Below are positions 7,862 to 23,161 of a stretch of DNA of 64,000 nucleotides, one piece after another. Under the pieces are notes generated by a model. That model had not been told where the DNA came from and searched no databases. It saw only the letters and a list, made by a program, of their open reading frames with translations. The stretch lies in contig JAFEBW010000032.1 in NCBI GenBank assembly GCA_018242445.1, forward strand, positions 1-64,000. Direction: 5' to 3'. The position numbers and the translations under genes are program-made. The first letter of the stretch is position 1. The number at the start of each line of letters is the position of its first letter. This DNA comes from Pseudomonadota bacterium (lineage in GTDB: Bacteria > Pseudomonadota > Gammaproteobacteria > Xanthomonadales > Xanthomonadaceae).

Positions 7862-10800
7862 GCGGGCAGCCCACGCCCGCGCCGGCCTCGCGCACGGCAT
7901 CGACCATGAACCGCATCGTCGCCGCGGCGTTGCGGCAGCCGTTGTTCCTGGTTCTGTTGCTCACCTTCCTGCTGGTCGCCGGCGGCTTGCGTTCGCTGCA
8001 TCGGCTGCCGGTGGACGCCTATCCCGACCTGTCGCCGCCGATGGTGGAGATCATCACCCAGTGGCCGGGGCATGCGTCCGAGGAGGTCGAGCGCCTGATC
8101 ACGGTGCCGATCGAGCAGACCATGACCGGCGTGCCGAAAACGAAGATCACCCGTTCGATCTCGCTGTACGGCCTGTCCGACGTGATCATCACCTACGACG
8201 ACGACGCCAGCAACGACGCCTCGCGGCAGGAAGTGTTCAACCGCTTGACGCAGGTGACCTTGCCGTCCGGCGTCGCGCCCTCGGTGGCGCCGCTGTCCTC
8301 GCCCTCGGGATTGATCTACCGCTACGTGCTCAAGAGCTCCGACCGCTCGCCGATGGAGCTGAAAACCTTCGAGGACTGGATCATCGAGCCGGCCTACCGC
8401 TCGGTGCCCGGCGTGGCCGACGACTCGGGTTTCGGCGGCGGCACGATGCAGTACCAGGTGCTGCTCGACCCGACCAAACTCGCGGCCGCCGGCCTGTCGG
8501 TGGCGCAGGTGCAGTCGCAACTGGCCAGCAACAATTCCAACTCGGGCGGCGGCTTCTACACGCAGGGCGCGCAGTTCTACTACGTCACCGGCAAGGGCCG
8601 CCTGACCACGTTGCAGGACATCGAGAACGTCGTCCTGAGCACGCACGCCGGCAAGCCCGTGCTGGTCAAGGACGTGGGCCGGGTGGTCATCGGCATCGCC
8701 CCGCGACTGGGCGAGTTCGGCTTCGAGAAGACCAACGACGCGGTCGAAGGCGTGATCCTGCTGCGCACCGGCGAGAAAGCGCAGGACGTGCTCAAGCGCG
8801 TCGAGGCCAAGACTCAGGATCTCAACGACAACGTCCTGCCCAAGGACGTGAAGATCGTGCCGTTCTACGATCGCAGCGACCTGATCGACCTCACCACCCA
8901 TACCGTCGGCGACAACCTCACGCGCGGCATGGTGCTGGTGGTGGTGGTGCTGATCTTCTTCCTCTACGATTTTCGCGCCGGCCTGATCGTCGCCACCACC
9001 ATCCCGCTGGCCCTGCTGTTCGCCTTCGTCTGCCTCGACGCGCAGGGCGCGTCGGCCAACCTGCTGTCGATCGGCGCGGTGGACTTCGGCATCCTCGTCG
9101 ATGGCGCGGTGGTGATGGTGGAGAACATCTTCCGCCGCATCGCCCTGCACGAGGAGCGCCCGCTGGACATCAAGGCGGTGATCCTGGAAGCCGCCGGCGA
9201 AGTGGACCGGCCGATCTTCTACGCGGTGGCGGTGATCGTCGCCGGCTTCCTGCCGATCTACGTGCTGGCCGGCCCCTCGGGCACGCTGTTCAAGCCGATG
9301 GCCGACACCATGGTGTTCGCCCTGATCGGCTCGATGCTGGTGACCCTGCTGCTGCTGCCCGTGCTGTGCGCGTGGTTCATGCGCCGCGGCGTGCGCGAAC
9401 GCCGCAACGCGATCTTCGAGGCGATCCAGAAGGCGTACGCGCGCGGCCTCGACCTGTGCCTCGCGCTGCCGCGCACCACCGTGGCGCTGGCCGCCAGCGT
9501 GCTCGCCGGCTCGTTGCTGCTCACCCCCTTCATTGGCGGCGAGTTCATGCCCAAGCTCGACGAGGGTGCGCTGTGGGTGCGCGCGACCATGCCGGCGACG
9601 ATCTCCTATGGCGAGTCGGCGAAGATCACCCCGCAAATCCGCAGCATCCTCGCGTCCTTCCCCGAGGTCACCACGGTGGCCTCGGAACTCGCGCGTCCCG
9701 ACGACGGCACCGATTCGACGGGTTTCTTCAACGTCGAGTTCTACGTCGGGCTCAAGCCCTATTCGCAATGGACGGGCAAGTACCGCACCAAGCCCGAACT
9801 GATCCGCGCGATCGACGCGAAGCTGCAGCAATTCCCGGGCATCACCTTCAACTACACCCAGCCGGCCGAGGATGCGGTGGACGAGGCCGAGACCGGCCTG
9901 AAGAGCGCGCTGGCCGTGAAGATCTTCGGGCAGGACCTGAACATGCTCGAAAACCGCGGCAAGGCGGTCAAGCAGGTGCTCGAACACGTGCGCGGCATCC
10001 GCGACGTGACCCTGGTGCGCGAACTCGGGCAACCCACCCTCACCATCACCATCGACCGCGCCGCGATCGCCCGTTACGGCCTGAACGTGGACGACATCAA
10101 CAACCTGATCTCCGCCGGCATCGGCGGCAATGTCGCCACCCAGGTTGTGCAGCAGGAAAAGCAGTTCGACCTCGTCGTGCGCCTCGACAAGCCATACCGC
10201 GACAACCCCGAGGCGATCGGCGACATCCTCGTGGCCACGCCCGACGGCCAGCAACTGCCGCTCAAGCGCTTCGCCGACATCCGCGTGGTCAACGGCGCAT
10301 CCTTCATCTACCGCGAGAACAACTCGCGCTACATCGGCGTGCAGTTCTCGGTGGAGGGGCGCGACCTCGCCGGCGCGGTGGAAGACGCCATCGCGCAGGT
10401 GCGCAAGCAGGTGTCGCTGCCGCAGGGCTACCGTCTCGACTGGGGCGGCGAATACTCCGACTACACCGCCTCGCGCGCGCAGTTGCAGGTGATCCTGCCG
10501 CTGACGATCTTCCTGATCTTCCTGCTGCTGTTCACCCTGTACGGCAACTTCAAGTTCCCCTTCATCACCGTGGCCGGCGTGCTGCTGTCGGCGCCGGCCG
10601 GCGGCATCGTCGCGCTGTGGATGACCGGCACGCCGTTCTCGGTGTCCTCGGGGATAGGTTTTCTCGCCCTGTTCGGCGTCTCGGTGCAGACTGCGGTGGT
10701 CTACATTTCCTACGTCAATGAATTGAGATTGGGCGGCATGCCCGCCGCACAGGCGATCCGCGAAGGCGCGGTGCTGCGCCTGCGGCCGATCATGATGACC

Positions 10801-10983
10801 GCGCTGGTCGCCGCGCTCGGCCTGCTGCCGGCGGCGCTGGCCACCGGCGTGGGCACCGACACGCAGAAGCCCTTCGCGCTGGTGATCGTCAGCGGCCTGT
10901 TCACCCGCTTGCTGATCAGCGTGTTCCTGATGCCGGCGCTGTACCAACTCGTGGCGCGCGAGAACGACCGGCTGGAGGTGTGA
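7858..10983 (+). CDS. czcA: Heavy-metal efflux RND permease, CzcA-like
   Basis: Inner-membrane proton-driven pump of 1041 residues, the usual HME-RND length. Transmembrane helix 4 carries DFGILVDGAVVMVEN, the DFG-x3-DGA-x3-VEN pattern described for the Zn/Co/Cd group, and not the AIGAMVDA form of Cu/Ag pumps. This supports Zn2+, Co2+ or Cd2+ as substrate. The start at 7858 overlaps the adaptor stop (ATGA); a second ATG at 7906 (MNRIVAAAL) is closer to family starts and is a fair alternative. No two-component regulator is encoded alongside, unlike many czc or cus loci. Confidence 0.93.
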   Translation: MSGQPTPAPASRTASTMNRIVAAALRQPLFLVLLLTFLLVAGGLRSLHRLPVDAYPDLSPPMVEIITQWPGHASEEVERLITVPIEQTMTGVPKTKITRSISLYGLSDVIITYDDDASNDASRQEVFNRLTQVTLPSGVAPSVAPLSSPSGLIYRYVLKSSDRSPMELKTFEDWIIEPAYRSVPGVADDSGFGGGTMQYQVLLDPTKLAAAGLSVAQVQSQLASNNSNSGGGFYTQGAQFYYVTGKGRLTTLQDIENVVLSTHAGKPVLVKDVGRVVIGIAPRLGEFGFEKTNDAVEGVILLRTGEKAQDVLKRVEAKTQDLNDNVLPKDVKIVPFYDRSDLIDLTTHTVGDNLTRGMVLVVVVLIFFLYDFRAGLIVATTIPLALLFAFVCLDAQGASANLLSIGAVDFGILVDGAVVMVENIFRRIALHEERPLDIKAVILEAAGEVDRPIFYAVAVIVAGFLPIYVLAGPSGTLFKPMADTMVFALIGSMLVTLLLLPVLCAWFMRRGVRERRNAIFEAIQKAYARGLDLCLALPRTTVALAASVLAGSLLLTPFIGGEFMPKLDEGALWVRATMPATISYGESAKITPQIRSILASFPEVTTVASELARPDDGTDSTGFFNVEFYVGLKPYSQWTGKYRTKPELIRAIDAKLQQFPGITFNYTQPAEDAVDEAETGLKSALAVKIFGQDLNMLENRGKAVKQVLEHVRGIRDVTLVRELGQPTLTITIDRAAIARYGLNVDDINNLISAGIGGNVATQVVQQEKQFDLVVRLDKPYRDNPEAIGDILVATPDGQQLPLKRFADIRVVNGASFIYRENNSRYIGVQFSVEGRDLAGAVEDAIAQVRKQVSLPQGYRLDWGGEYSDYTASRAQLQVILPLTIFLIFLLLFTLYGNFKFPFITVAGVLLSAPAGGIVALWMTGTPFSVSSGIGFLALFGVSVQTAVVYISYVNELRLGGMPAAQAIREGAVLRLRPIMMTALVAALGLLPAALATGVGTDTQKPFALVIVSGLFTRLLISVFLMPALYQLVARENDRLEV

Positions 10984-11072
10984 ACCCGACGTTCGGCGCG
11001 ACTCGTCGACCGCATGCAACGCAGCGTCTGCATCCGGTCAAGGCGTTGCATCCGGCGCGGGTGTATAAGGTT

Positions 11073-11156
11073 GCGCTGAATAATTCCATCCTGGAATCAT
11101 CAGCGCGCCCGTCCGTGGCCGACTGGCAACGCTGAACAAATCAGCGTTGCCATAAG
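11073..11156 (+). repeat. Palindromic intergenic element, copy 1
   Basis: Two hairpins in succession. The first pairs GCGCTGA with TCAGCGC around an inner ATTCCA-TCC-TGGAAT stem (11073-11106). The second is a perfect 11-bp stem, GGCAACGCTGA and TCAGCGTTGCC, with loop ACAAA (11125-11151), followed by ATAAG. The same components recur at 28145-28207. It ends 40 bp before the peroxiredoxin gene. This looks like a REP-type element or a shared regulatory leader. Confidence 0.65.
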
Positions 11157-11195
11157 ACGCGGATGCCCACGCCTTCGATTCCCCGGAGATGCGCC

Positions 11196-11729
11196 ATGAA
11201 CAAGCTGCTCGTCGCCCTCGCCCTCGCCACCCTCGCCACGCCCGCCTTCGCCGCACTCAAGGACGGCGACACGGCGCCCGACTTCAGCGCACCGGCGTAC
11301 CTGGCCGGCAAGCCCTTCACCTTCCATCTGGCCGATGCGCTCAAGCAGGGGCCGGTGGTGGTGTACTTCTTCCCGGCCGCGCACACCTCCGGCTGCAACC
11401 TCGAGGCGCACCTGTTCTCGCAGGCCATCGACCAGTTCAAGGCCCTGCACGCCTCGGTGATCGGGGTGACCGCCGGCAACACCGACCAGCTCGCCGATTT
11501 CTCCAGGGAAACCGAGCACTGCTCCGGCAAGTTCCCGGTCGCCGCCGACGCGGGCGCGAAGATCGCCAAGGAATACGACGCGATCCTGTCGATGAAGCCG
11601 GAGTGGTCGAACCGCACGTCCTACGTGATCGCGCCGACCGGCGTCATCGTGCACGTGTACTCCGCCCTCAAGCCCGATGACCATGTGAAGCAGACACTGA
11701 CCGCCGTGCAGGCGCTGGAGAAAAAATAA
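11196..11729 (+). CDS. Secreted peroxiredoxin (AhpC/TSA, BCP-like), resolving Cys absent
   Basis: A 177-residue thioredoxin-fold peroxidase with a Sec signal peptide ending TPAFA, so it acts in the periplasm. The catalytic PxxxTxxC motif is PAAHTSGC, giving peroxidatic Cys67. The position five residues on, where BCP-type enzymes carry the resolving Cys, is His72. One other Cys (109, in ETEHCSGKF) could resolve. The ATG at 11196 is chosen over 11163 because it begins the signal peptide MNKLLVALAL. The gene stands alone, converging on the pseudo-protease gene. Confidence 0.88.
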   Translation: MNKLLVALALATLATPAFAALKDGDTAPDFSAPAYLAGKPFTFHLADALKQGPVVVYFFPAAHTSGCNLEAHLFSQAIDQFKALHASVIGVTAGNTDQLADFSRETEHCSGKFPVAADAGAKIAKEYDAILSMKPEWSNRTSYVIAPTGVIVHVYSALKPDDHVKQTLTAVQALEKK

Positions 11730-11752
11730 CAGGACGGCCTTGCGCTGATCCG

Positions 11753-11793
11753 CCCTTCCCCTTGCGAAGCAGGGGGAGATTGGGACGGGGTGG
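11753..11793. repeat. Degenerate copy of the CTCCCCTGC/GCAGGGGAG intergenic repeat
   Basis: CCCTTCCCCTTGC-GAA-GCAGGGGGA followed by TTGGGACGGGGTGG resembles the first half of the unit arrayed at 62210-62620. It lies between convergent genes, where its hairpin may help end both transcripts. Confidence 0.6.
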
Positions 11794-11880
11794 TTCTGGT
11801 CGCTCGGCCATCCGCGACCCAGCGCCGGCCGCTCATCCAATTTTCGCGCGCGCGCCGGACGGCGGGTTCGCGCATGCCGA

Positions 11881-12783
11881 TCAATGGCTCGCCGGGCCCG
11901 ATGCCTTGTCGTGCGCGGGCGCTGGTTTCGGCTTCGCTGCCGGCGCTTCCTCCTCGCCATCGCCATCGGATGCCTTGACGATCGGCAGCACCGCCGCCTG
12001 CGCGGTGGCGCGGCCGATGCGCTCGGCGGGGATCATCGAATACACCGAATCGCCCATGTCCATGCCGATGCCGCCTTGCTCCCCGCGCGAACGCACGAGG
12101 CCGGCCAGATCCACGTCCACGTAGCCGGCCGGTTTGCCGTCGCCGTCGAAGGCGATGCCCGGCGAGCCGTCCACCAGCCACTCGTGGCGCGGCACCGAGG
12201 TTTCGCCCAGCACATAGCCGGCGCGCACGATCGGCACCGAGCCGAACTGGTCGGAGGTGCGCATCACGGTGTACAACTGCGTGCCGACCGCGACCTTTGC
12301 CGGATCCTTGAAGTCCACGAACGACAGCGCGTGTTTCGGATGGCGCAGGCGCAGCCAGGCGATGCCCAGCTCGGTGTCGCGGGTGACCAGGTCGGCGGGC
12401 ACCCATTCGTCGCTGCCCGGCAGGCGCACGCGGAATTGCCCCGACTTCGCCGAGGGTGCCGCTCCGCCGAAGCCGCTGCGGGTCATGGCGCCCAGATCGA
12501 TGCTGACCACCCGCCCGGGCACGAGGATCAGGCCATCGGACGAAACCAGCGCGCCCTGCGTCTGGCCTTCCTGCTGCCGCTCGGTGCCGCCGCTGGACAG
12601 GGTCATCACGAATTTCACCGGAACCGCCGTGTCGCCGCGATGGTCCATGACCGTCTTGAACTGCCGCAGTTCATCGTCCTGCGTCGTGGGCGCGGCCTGC
12701 GCCGTCAGCAGGGTCGGAACGACCGCCAGCAGGCAGACGGCGAGGGCCGCAGTGGCGGCACGGTGCATACGGGATGGGTTCAT
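11881..12783 (-). CDS. Exported trypsin-fold pseudo-protease (catalytically dead HtrA-like)
   Basis: A 300-residue protein with an N-terminal hydrophobic export segment (residues 8-30) and the strand order of an S1C protease. Aligning by eye with the neighbouring HtrA protein: the His of TNAHVV becomes Arg91 in VPGRVV, the Asp of DTLSDLAVL becomes Gly140 in DTELGIAWL, and GNSGGPLV becomes DGSPGIAF, keeping only Ser207. Two of three triad residues are lost, so hydrolysis is not expected. The C-terminal tail is rich in Glu, Ala, Pro and Lys. Its ATG overlaps the protease stop by 4 bp, implying coupled synthesis and perhaps a complex. Role unknown. Confidence 0.75.
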   Translation of the reverse strand: MNPSRMHRAATAALAVCLLAVVPTLLTAQAAPTTQDDELRQFKTVMDHRGDTAVPVKFVMTLSSGGTERQQEGQTQGALVSSDGLILVPGRVVSIDLGAMTRSGFGGAAPSAKSGQFRVRLPGSDEWVPADLVTRDTELGIAWLRLRHPKHALSFVDFKDPAKVAVGTQLYTVMRTSDQFGSVPIVRAGYVLGETSVPRHEWLVDGSPGIAFDGDGKPAGYVDVDLAGLVRSRGEQGGIGMDMGDSVYSMIPAERIGRATAQAAVLPIVKASDGDGEEEAPAAKPKPAPAHDKASGPASH

Positions 12784-14867
12784 GGGAGGGAATCCTGCAG
12801 CCAGTTGCGGTCGAGGAACAACAAGCGCACTTCCGCACCGCGCACCACGAGGATGGGGATCGACGAGGCGGGCGAAGCCAACGCATGCGCGAGCGCGGCG
12901 CTGAAGGCATCCAGATCGGGCGTGGCTTGGCCGCCCAGCGAGAGGACGATGTCGCCGCCGTCCAGATGCGCCAGCCCCGCCGGCCCGCCGCGCTCCACGG
13001 TGGCCACGTACACGCCCTTCTGGTCGGCTTTCAGGTGCCGCGCGACGCGGTCGTAGAAGCCCAGCTCGCGCACCTGGATGCGCAGGCGCGAGACCTGCAA
13101 GGTCTTCAGCCCGTTGGTCTCCACCGGCGAGGCGATCGGCTTGACGCTCAGCGTCTGCGAGTGCGTGCCGCGCAACAGGACGAACTTCGCGGGCACGCCG
13201 ATTTCCAGATCGCGCACGGCCTGATCGAACAGGTCGCTGCTGTCGTCGCTGGCCGGCTTGAGCATGCGGTCGCCGATGCTGGCGACGATGTCGCCGACCT
13301 GCGCGCCGGCCGCGGCGAGCGGGCTGCCCGGATACAGGCGGCTGATGCGGAAGCCCTGCCCGGACGTTTCGAACGCGGCCTGCAACGAGGACGTGACCGG
13401 TTGCACTTCCACCCCGACCCAGGCCTGCGGCAATTCCGGCAACGGTGTGCGTGAGCGGTCGCCATAGGTCGGGCGCACCGTGCTGAGCAGGTTCTCGCCG
13501 TCGCGCATGAAACCGATCAGCAAGGGCTCGATCTTCGCCGGCTTGTCCAGCCACGGCTTGAGATCGCGGATGCCATGCACCGGCTTGCCGTCGATGCTGC
13601 GGATCACGTCGCCCGACGCCAGGGCCGGTCGCGCGGTCGCGGCCGGGCCGCCGGGGCGCAGGGTGGTGACGATCAAGCCGTCGTCGAAATCCAGCCCGCG
13701 CCGATGCGCCATCGACGCGGTGAGCTCGCGCAGCGACACGCCGAAGGGCGCATAGCCGACTTCGTCGCCCGCATCGCGCGGATAAGCCGCGGTGCCGAGG
13801 GTCACGTCGAAACGCTTGCCGTCGCGCTGCATGCCCAGCGCGACGCGCCGACCCACCGGCATCTGCGCGATGTCGCGTTGCAGGCCGGGCACGTCGATCG
13901 GCTGCGGCGCATCGACGGGCTTGCCGTCGAGGGTGAGCAACAGGTCGCCGGCGCGCAGCCCGGCGCGGTCGGCCGGCGAATCGCGATCGACCGCATTGAG
14001 CAGCACGCCGTGCGCAAAGCCGGTGTCCTTGAGCGAACGCAGGCGAAAACCCAGCCACGCGCGCGGCACGCGATGGAACTGGATCAGCGCATCCACCACG
14101 CGCTTGGCATCGGGGCCGGGAATGGCGAAGGCCAGATCGCCGCCGAGCACCATGCCGCGCGCATTCACGCCGACGATGCGCCCGCGCATGTCCACCAACG
14201 GGCCGCCGGAATTGCCCGGCGCGATCGGCGCATCGTGCTGGATCCACGCGTAGTAGCGGCCAGTGGGGAGATCCGGGCCGAGGCGATCCTCGTAGTCGGC
14301 TTCGTCGTCGAACAACGACACCAGCAAGCGATGCGGGTTGTTGACGATGCCCGCGCTCATCGAATTGGACAGGCCCCAGGGCGCACCCATCGCCAGCACC
14401 GTGTCGCCGGCCTGCAGATCGTTCACCGTCGCGAATTCGGCGTGACGGAACACCTCGGGCTTGGGCGGCTGCGCCTGCAACACGGCCAGATCGGAGAGCG
14501 TGTCCATGCCGATGAGCTTGGCTGGCAGCTCGCGGCCGTCGGCGAACACCACGCGGAACGCCTTGCCCTTCTCGACGACGTGGGCATTGGTGACGATGTA
14601 GCCTTCCGGCGAGATCACCGTGCCGCTGCCGCTGGCCAGGCTCAGGGTCGGGTCGCCCTGCTGGAAACTCTGGCTGACGGTGAGGATGCTCACCACATAC
14701 GGCATCACCGCATCGCGCGCGGCGGCGATGCGGCTGCCGGTCGATTCGGGCGTGGCCGCTGGCGGCGCGGGTGCGGCAATCGGTGCCGCAGCGGGCGTGT
14801 TCGTCGCAGCGAACGCGGGCGTGCTGGTCAAGGCCAGAGTCAGCAGCCACGTCAGTTTGTACTTCAT
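12780..14867 (-). CDS. Periplasmic HtrA/Do-type serine protease with multiple PDZ domains
   Basis: A 695-residue exported protease. Signal peptide 1-20 (ends STPAFA), a Pro/Ala linker, then the S1C domain with His96 (TNAHVV), Asp126 (DTLSDLAVL) and Ser220 (APGNSGGPLV). Four PDZ-like segments follow, recognisable by DSPADRAGLRAGDLLLTLDG, GPAATARPALASGDVIRSID, PLAAAGAQVGDIVASIGD and GPAGLAHLDGGDIVLSLGG. Typical DegP or DegQ has two PDZ domains and about 450-480 residues, so this is a long variant. The ATG at 14867 is preceded by AAGGA. It is followed with a 4-bp overlap by the pseudo-protease gene. Protein quality control in the envelope is the likely role. Confidence 0.88.
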   Translation of the reverse strand: MKYKLTWLLTLALTSTPAFAATNTPAAAPIAAPAPPAATPESTGSRIAAARDAVMPYVVSILTVSQSFQQGDPTLSLASGSGTVISPEGYIVTNAHVVEKGKAFRVVFADGRELPAKLIGMDTLSDLAVLQAQPPKPEVFRHAEFATVNDLQAGDTVLAMGAPWGLSNSMSAGIVNNPHRLLVSLFDDEADYEDRLGPDLPTGRYYAWIQHDAPIAPGNSGGPLVDMRGRIVGVNARGMVLGGDLAFAIPGPDAKRVVDALIQFHRVPRAWLGFRLRSLKDTGFAHGVLLNAVDRDSPADRAGLRAGDLLLTLDGKPVDAPQPIDVPGLQRDIAQMPVGRRVALGMQRDGKRFDVTLGTAAYPRDAGDEVGYAPFGVSLRELTASMAHRRGLDFDDGLIVTTLRPGGPAATARPALASGDVIRSIDGKPVHGIRDLKPWLDKPAKIEPLLIGFMRDGENLLSTVRPTYGDRSRTPLPELPQAWVGVEVQPVTSSLQAAFETSGQGFRISRLYPGSPLAAAGAQVGDIVASIGDRMLKPASDDSSDLFDQAVRDLEIGVPAKFVLLRGTHSQTLSVKPIASPVETNGLKTLQVSRLRIQVRELGFYDRVARHLKADQKGVYVATVERGGPAGLAHLDGGDIVLSLGGQATPDLDAFSAALAHALASPASSIPILVVRGAEVRLLFLDRNWLQDSLP

Positions 14868-14943
14868 GTCGAATCCTTGCCGATGTCGTTCAAACGGCAT
14901 GACGATGGCTCACCATGCACATTGGCTGGCTGCGGCAAGCGGT

Positions 14944-17535
<2,592 letters not shown>

Positions 17536-17675
17536 GCGTCAGTCCGTTCCGGAGCGTGCAGCGCGGCCCCGGCGGAAGGCCCGCCACAGGTTCGTTTGCG
17601 CGATCGCCCATGATAGCAGAAAGCGCCTGCCGACTGGCCTCCGAGCCTGCCGGAAACCACGCTGGAAACAGGCAC

Positions 17676-18749
17676 TTATGCGCTGGTTTTCGGCGCGAAG
17701 AAGGCCGCCATGCGGCTTGCGTCGGGCTGCGCCACCACCCCGCGCTCGGTGACGATGGCGTCGATCAGCGGCGCGAGGGCCACGTCGAACACCGGATTCC
17801 ACGCGCGCACGCCGTGCGCGACGTGGCGCTTGCCGGCCACGCCGAACAATTCGGCCGGGTTGCGCTGCTCGATGACGATGTCGGCGCCGCTCGCGGTAGC
17901 CATGTCCACCGTGGACGAAGGCGCGACCACCATGAACTTCACGCCGAAGTGGCGCGCCACGATGGCCAGCTGGTGGGTGCCGATCTTGTTGGCGACGTCG
18001 CCATTGGCGCAGATGCGGTCGGCGCCGACGATGACCCATTGCACCTGCCCGCCGGCCATCAGGTGCGCGGCGGCGGAATCGGCGATCAGGGTGGCGTCGA
18101 TGCCGTCCTGCTGCAATTCCCACACGGTCAGCCGCGCGCCTTGCAGCCACGGCCGCGTCTCGCCTGCGAACACGCGCGCGATGCGCCCCTGCGCGACACC
18201 CGCGCGCACCACGCCCAGCGCGGTGCCGAAACCGGCGGTCGCCAACGAGCCGGTATTGCAGTGCGTGAGCACACCCGAGCCGGGTTCGATCAGTTGCGCA
18301 CCGGCCAGGCCCATCGCGCGATTGCCGGCCAGATCCTCGGCGACGATCTGCTCGGCCTGACTCGCCAGCCGCGGCAGCCAGTCCACCCCGGTCGCGCGCA
18401 ATGCGCCGCACATGCGATCCAGCGCCCACGCGAGGTTGACCGCGGTCGGCCGCGCCTTGCGCAGCTCCGCGATGGCCGGTTGCAACCTGGCCAGCGCCGC
18501 ATCGCCCGAATCGACCGACGGATCGGCCCGCGTCAAGGCCTGCGCGGCCAGCACCACGCCCCAGGCCGCGGCGATGCCGATGGCCGGCGCGCCGCGCACG
18601 ACCAGTTCGGCGATGGCCTCGGCGACCGCGTCGGCATCGGCGCACACCACATGGTCTGTCTCGAACGGCAGCTTGCGCTGGTCGAGCAATTCCAGCCGGT
18701 CGCCCATCCAGCGGATCGGGCGGACGTGGTCGCAGGCATCGAAGTCCAT
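17676..18749 (-). CDS. mtnA: S-methyl-5-thioribose-1-phosphate isomerase
   Basis: Methionine-salvage isomerase converting methylthioribose-1-phosphate to methylthioribulose-1-phosphate. Family landmarks are [15 protein letters not shown], the catalytic-Cys segment [18 protein letters not shown], and the Asp-bearing [31 protein letters not shown] at 18749 gives 357 residues and the usual spacing to the first strand; upstream ATG (18767) and TTG (18773) starts in frame are possible. No Shine-Dalgarno sequence distinguishes them. Other salvage genes are not adjacent. It lies 140 bp upstream of gyrA on the same strand. Confidence 0.95.
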   Translation of the reverse strand: MDFDACDHVRPIRWMGDRLELLDQRKLPFETDHVVCADADAVAEAIAELVVRGAPAIGIAAAWGVVLAAQALTRADPSVDSGDAALARLQPAIAELRKARPTAVNLAWALDRMCGALRATGVDWLPRLASQAEQIVAEDLAGNRAMGLAGAQLIEPGSGVLTHCNTGSLATAGFGTALGVVRAGVAQGRIARVFAGETRPWLQGARLTVWELQQDGIDATLIADSAAAHLMAGGQVQWVIVGADRICANGDVANKIGTHQLAIVARHFGVKFMVVAPSSTVDMATASGADIVIEQRNPAELFGVAGKRHVAHGVRAWNPVFDVALAPLIDAIVTERGVVAQPDASRMAAFFAPKTSA

Positions 18750-18870
18750 CCGCACAGTGTGCCGCATCGGCAACGATCATGCTCGGTCGCCGTCGCGCAA
18801 GCTGCCTGCGCCCGCGCAGCAATGCAGCGCGGACGATCCGGTGGCGGGACGCGCGCGCGCCGCACCCCGA

Positions 18871-19623
18871 TCAACGGTAATAGCCGCCCACGGAAAAGTC
18901 CGCGCGGCAGCCGCCGGAGACCCAGATGCCGTGGCGATCCCAGCCCCAGTTCTGGCCTTCGTAGCAAGGGGTGTTCGACACCTGCCGACGCAGTTGCACG
19001 CCACCGCGGGTATTGGCGCCACAGCGCGCCGTGCGCCCGTCGAGCGATTCGCAACGCAGCACCTGCGCCGGGTAGAACACCGACGGCGGCAGCGGTTGAT
19101 AGCCCGGATCCCAACCGCTGCCCACCATGAACTGCGCCTGGCAGCCATCGTCCACCCAGATGCCGCCGCGATCCACGCCCCAACTGCGCCCGCGCACGCA
19201 CGAACTCGATGACGTGCGGCGGTACAGGCTCACGCCGCCACGGGTATCGACCGGGCAATATTGCTGCTGGTAGCCGCTGGAATTGCACGTCACCAACTGT
19301 CCGCCACCACCCTGCTGGGGCGGGTAGCGCGGCGGCCGTCCGCGGCCGACCACCTGGAATTCGCCCTTGCAGCCCTGCGTCACCCACACCCCGCGGCCGT
19401 CGTAGCCCCAGGTGCGGCCCTCCACGCAGGCCGAGTCGGACATTTGCCGCCGCAGGATCACGCCGTGGCGGGTGTCGGCCGCGCAGTAGTTTTGCCGATA
19501 GCCGCTGGATGCGCAGACGAACACATCGCCAGGCCGCCAGTACGGCTGCGCCCGCGCGGGCGTGATGGCCGCAGCGGCGACGACGATGCCTGCAACGAAT
19601 GCCACACGACTGACGATGGACAT
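18871..19623 (-). CDS. Secreted cysteine-repeat protein, three DUF3011 repeats
   Basis: A 250-residue protein with a signal peptide (cleavage near residue 25, PARAQ) and three tandem repeats at about 35-91, 111-167 and 189-245. Each repeat holds four cysteines at identical spacing (10, 19 and 19 residues: 37/47/66/85, 113/123/142/161, 191/201/220/239), suggesting two disulfides per repeat. The repeat signature is RGV.L.R..S...C..G..WG.D..GIWV..GC...F, typical of DUF3011. Function is unknown; a periplasmic or extracellular binding role is inference. It has its own promoter and a good AGGAG ribosome site. Confidence 0.85.
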   Translation of the reverse strand: MSIVSRVAFVAGIVVAAAAITPARAQPYWRPGDVFVCASSGYRQNYCAADTRHGVILRRQMSDSACVEGRTWGYDGRGVWVTQGCKGEFQVVGRGRPPRYPPQQGGGGQLVTCNSSGYQQQYCPVDTRGGVSLYRRTSSSSCVRGRSWGVDRGGIWVDDGCQAQFMVGSGWDPGYQPLPPSVFYPAQVLRCESLDGRTARCGANTRGGVQLRRQVSNTPCYEGQNWGWDRHGIWVSGGCRADFSVGGYYR

Positions 19624-19666
19624 GACGGCTGCTCCTGCGTGGATGTCGATCGAACCCTTGCTCAGG

Positions 19667-19695
19667 ACTATAGGACCGGGTCGTCATCGTGGCAA
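19667..19695 (-). promoter_or_regulatory. Sigma-70 promoter of the DUF3011 gene
   Basis: On the minus strand a TTGCCA -35 (19695-19690) and TATAGT -10 (19672-19667) are separated by exactly 17 bp. Predicted start is near 19660, about 37 nt ahead of the ATG, with AGGAG in between. It lies between the epmA stop and the DUF3011 start. Confidence 0.7.
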
Positions 19696-19736
19696 CGCGG
19701 CGGCGCGGCGTCCGCGGACGGCGCCGAGGCTGCCGT

Positions 19737-23161
<3,425 letters not shown>

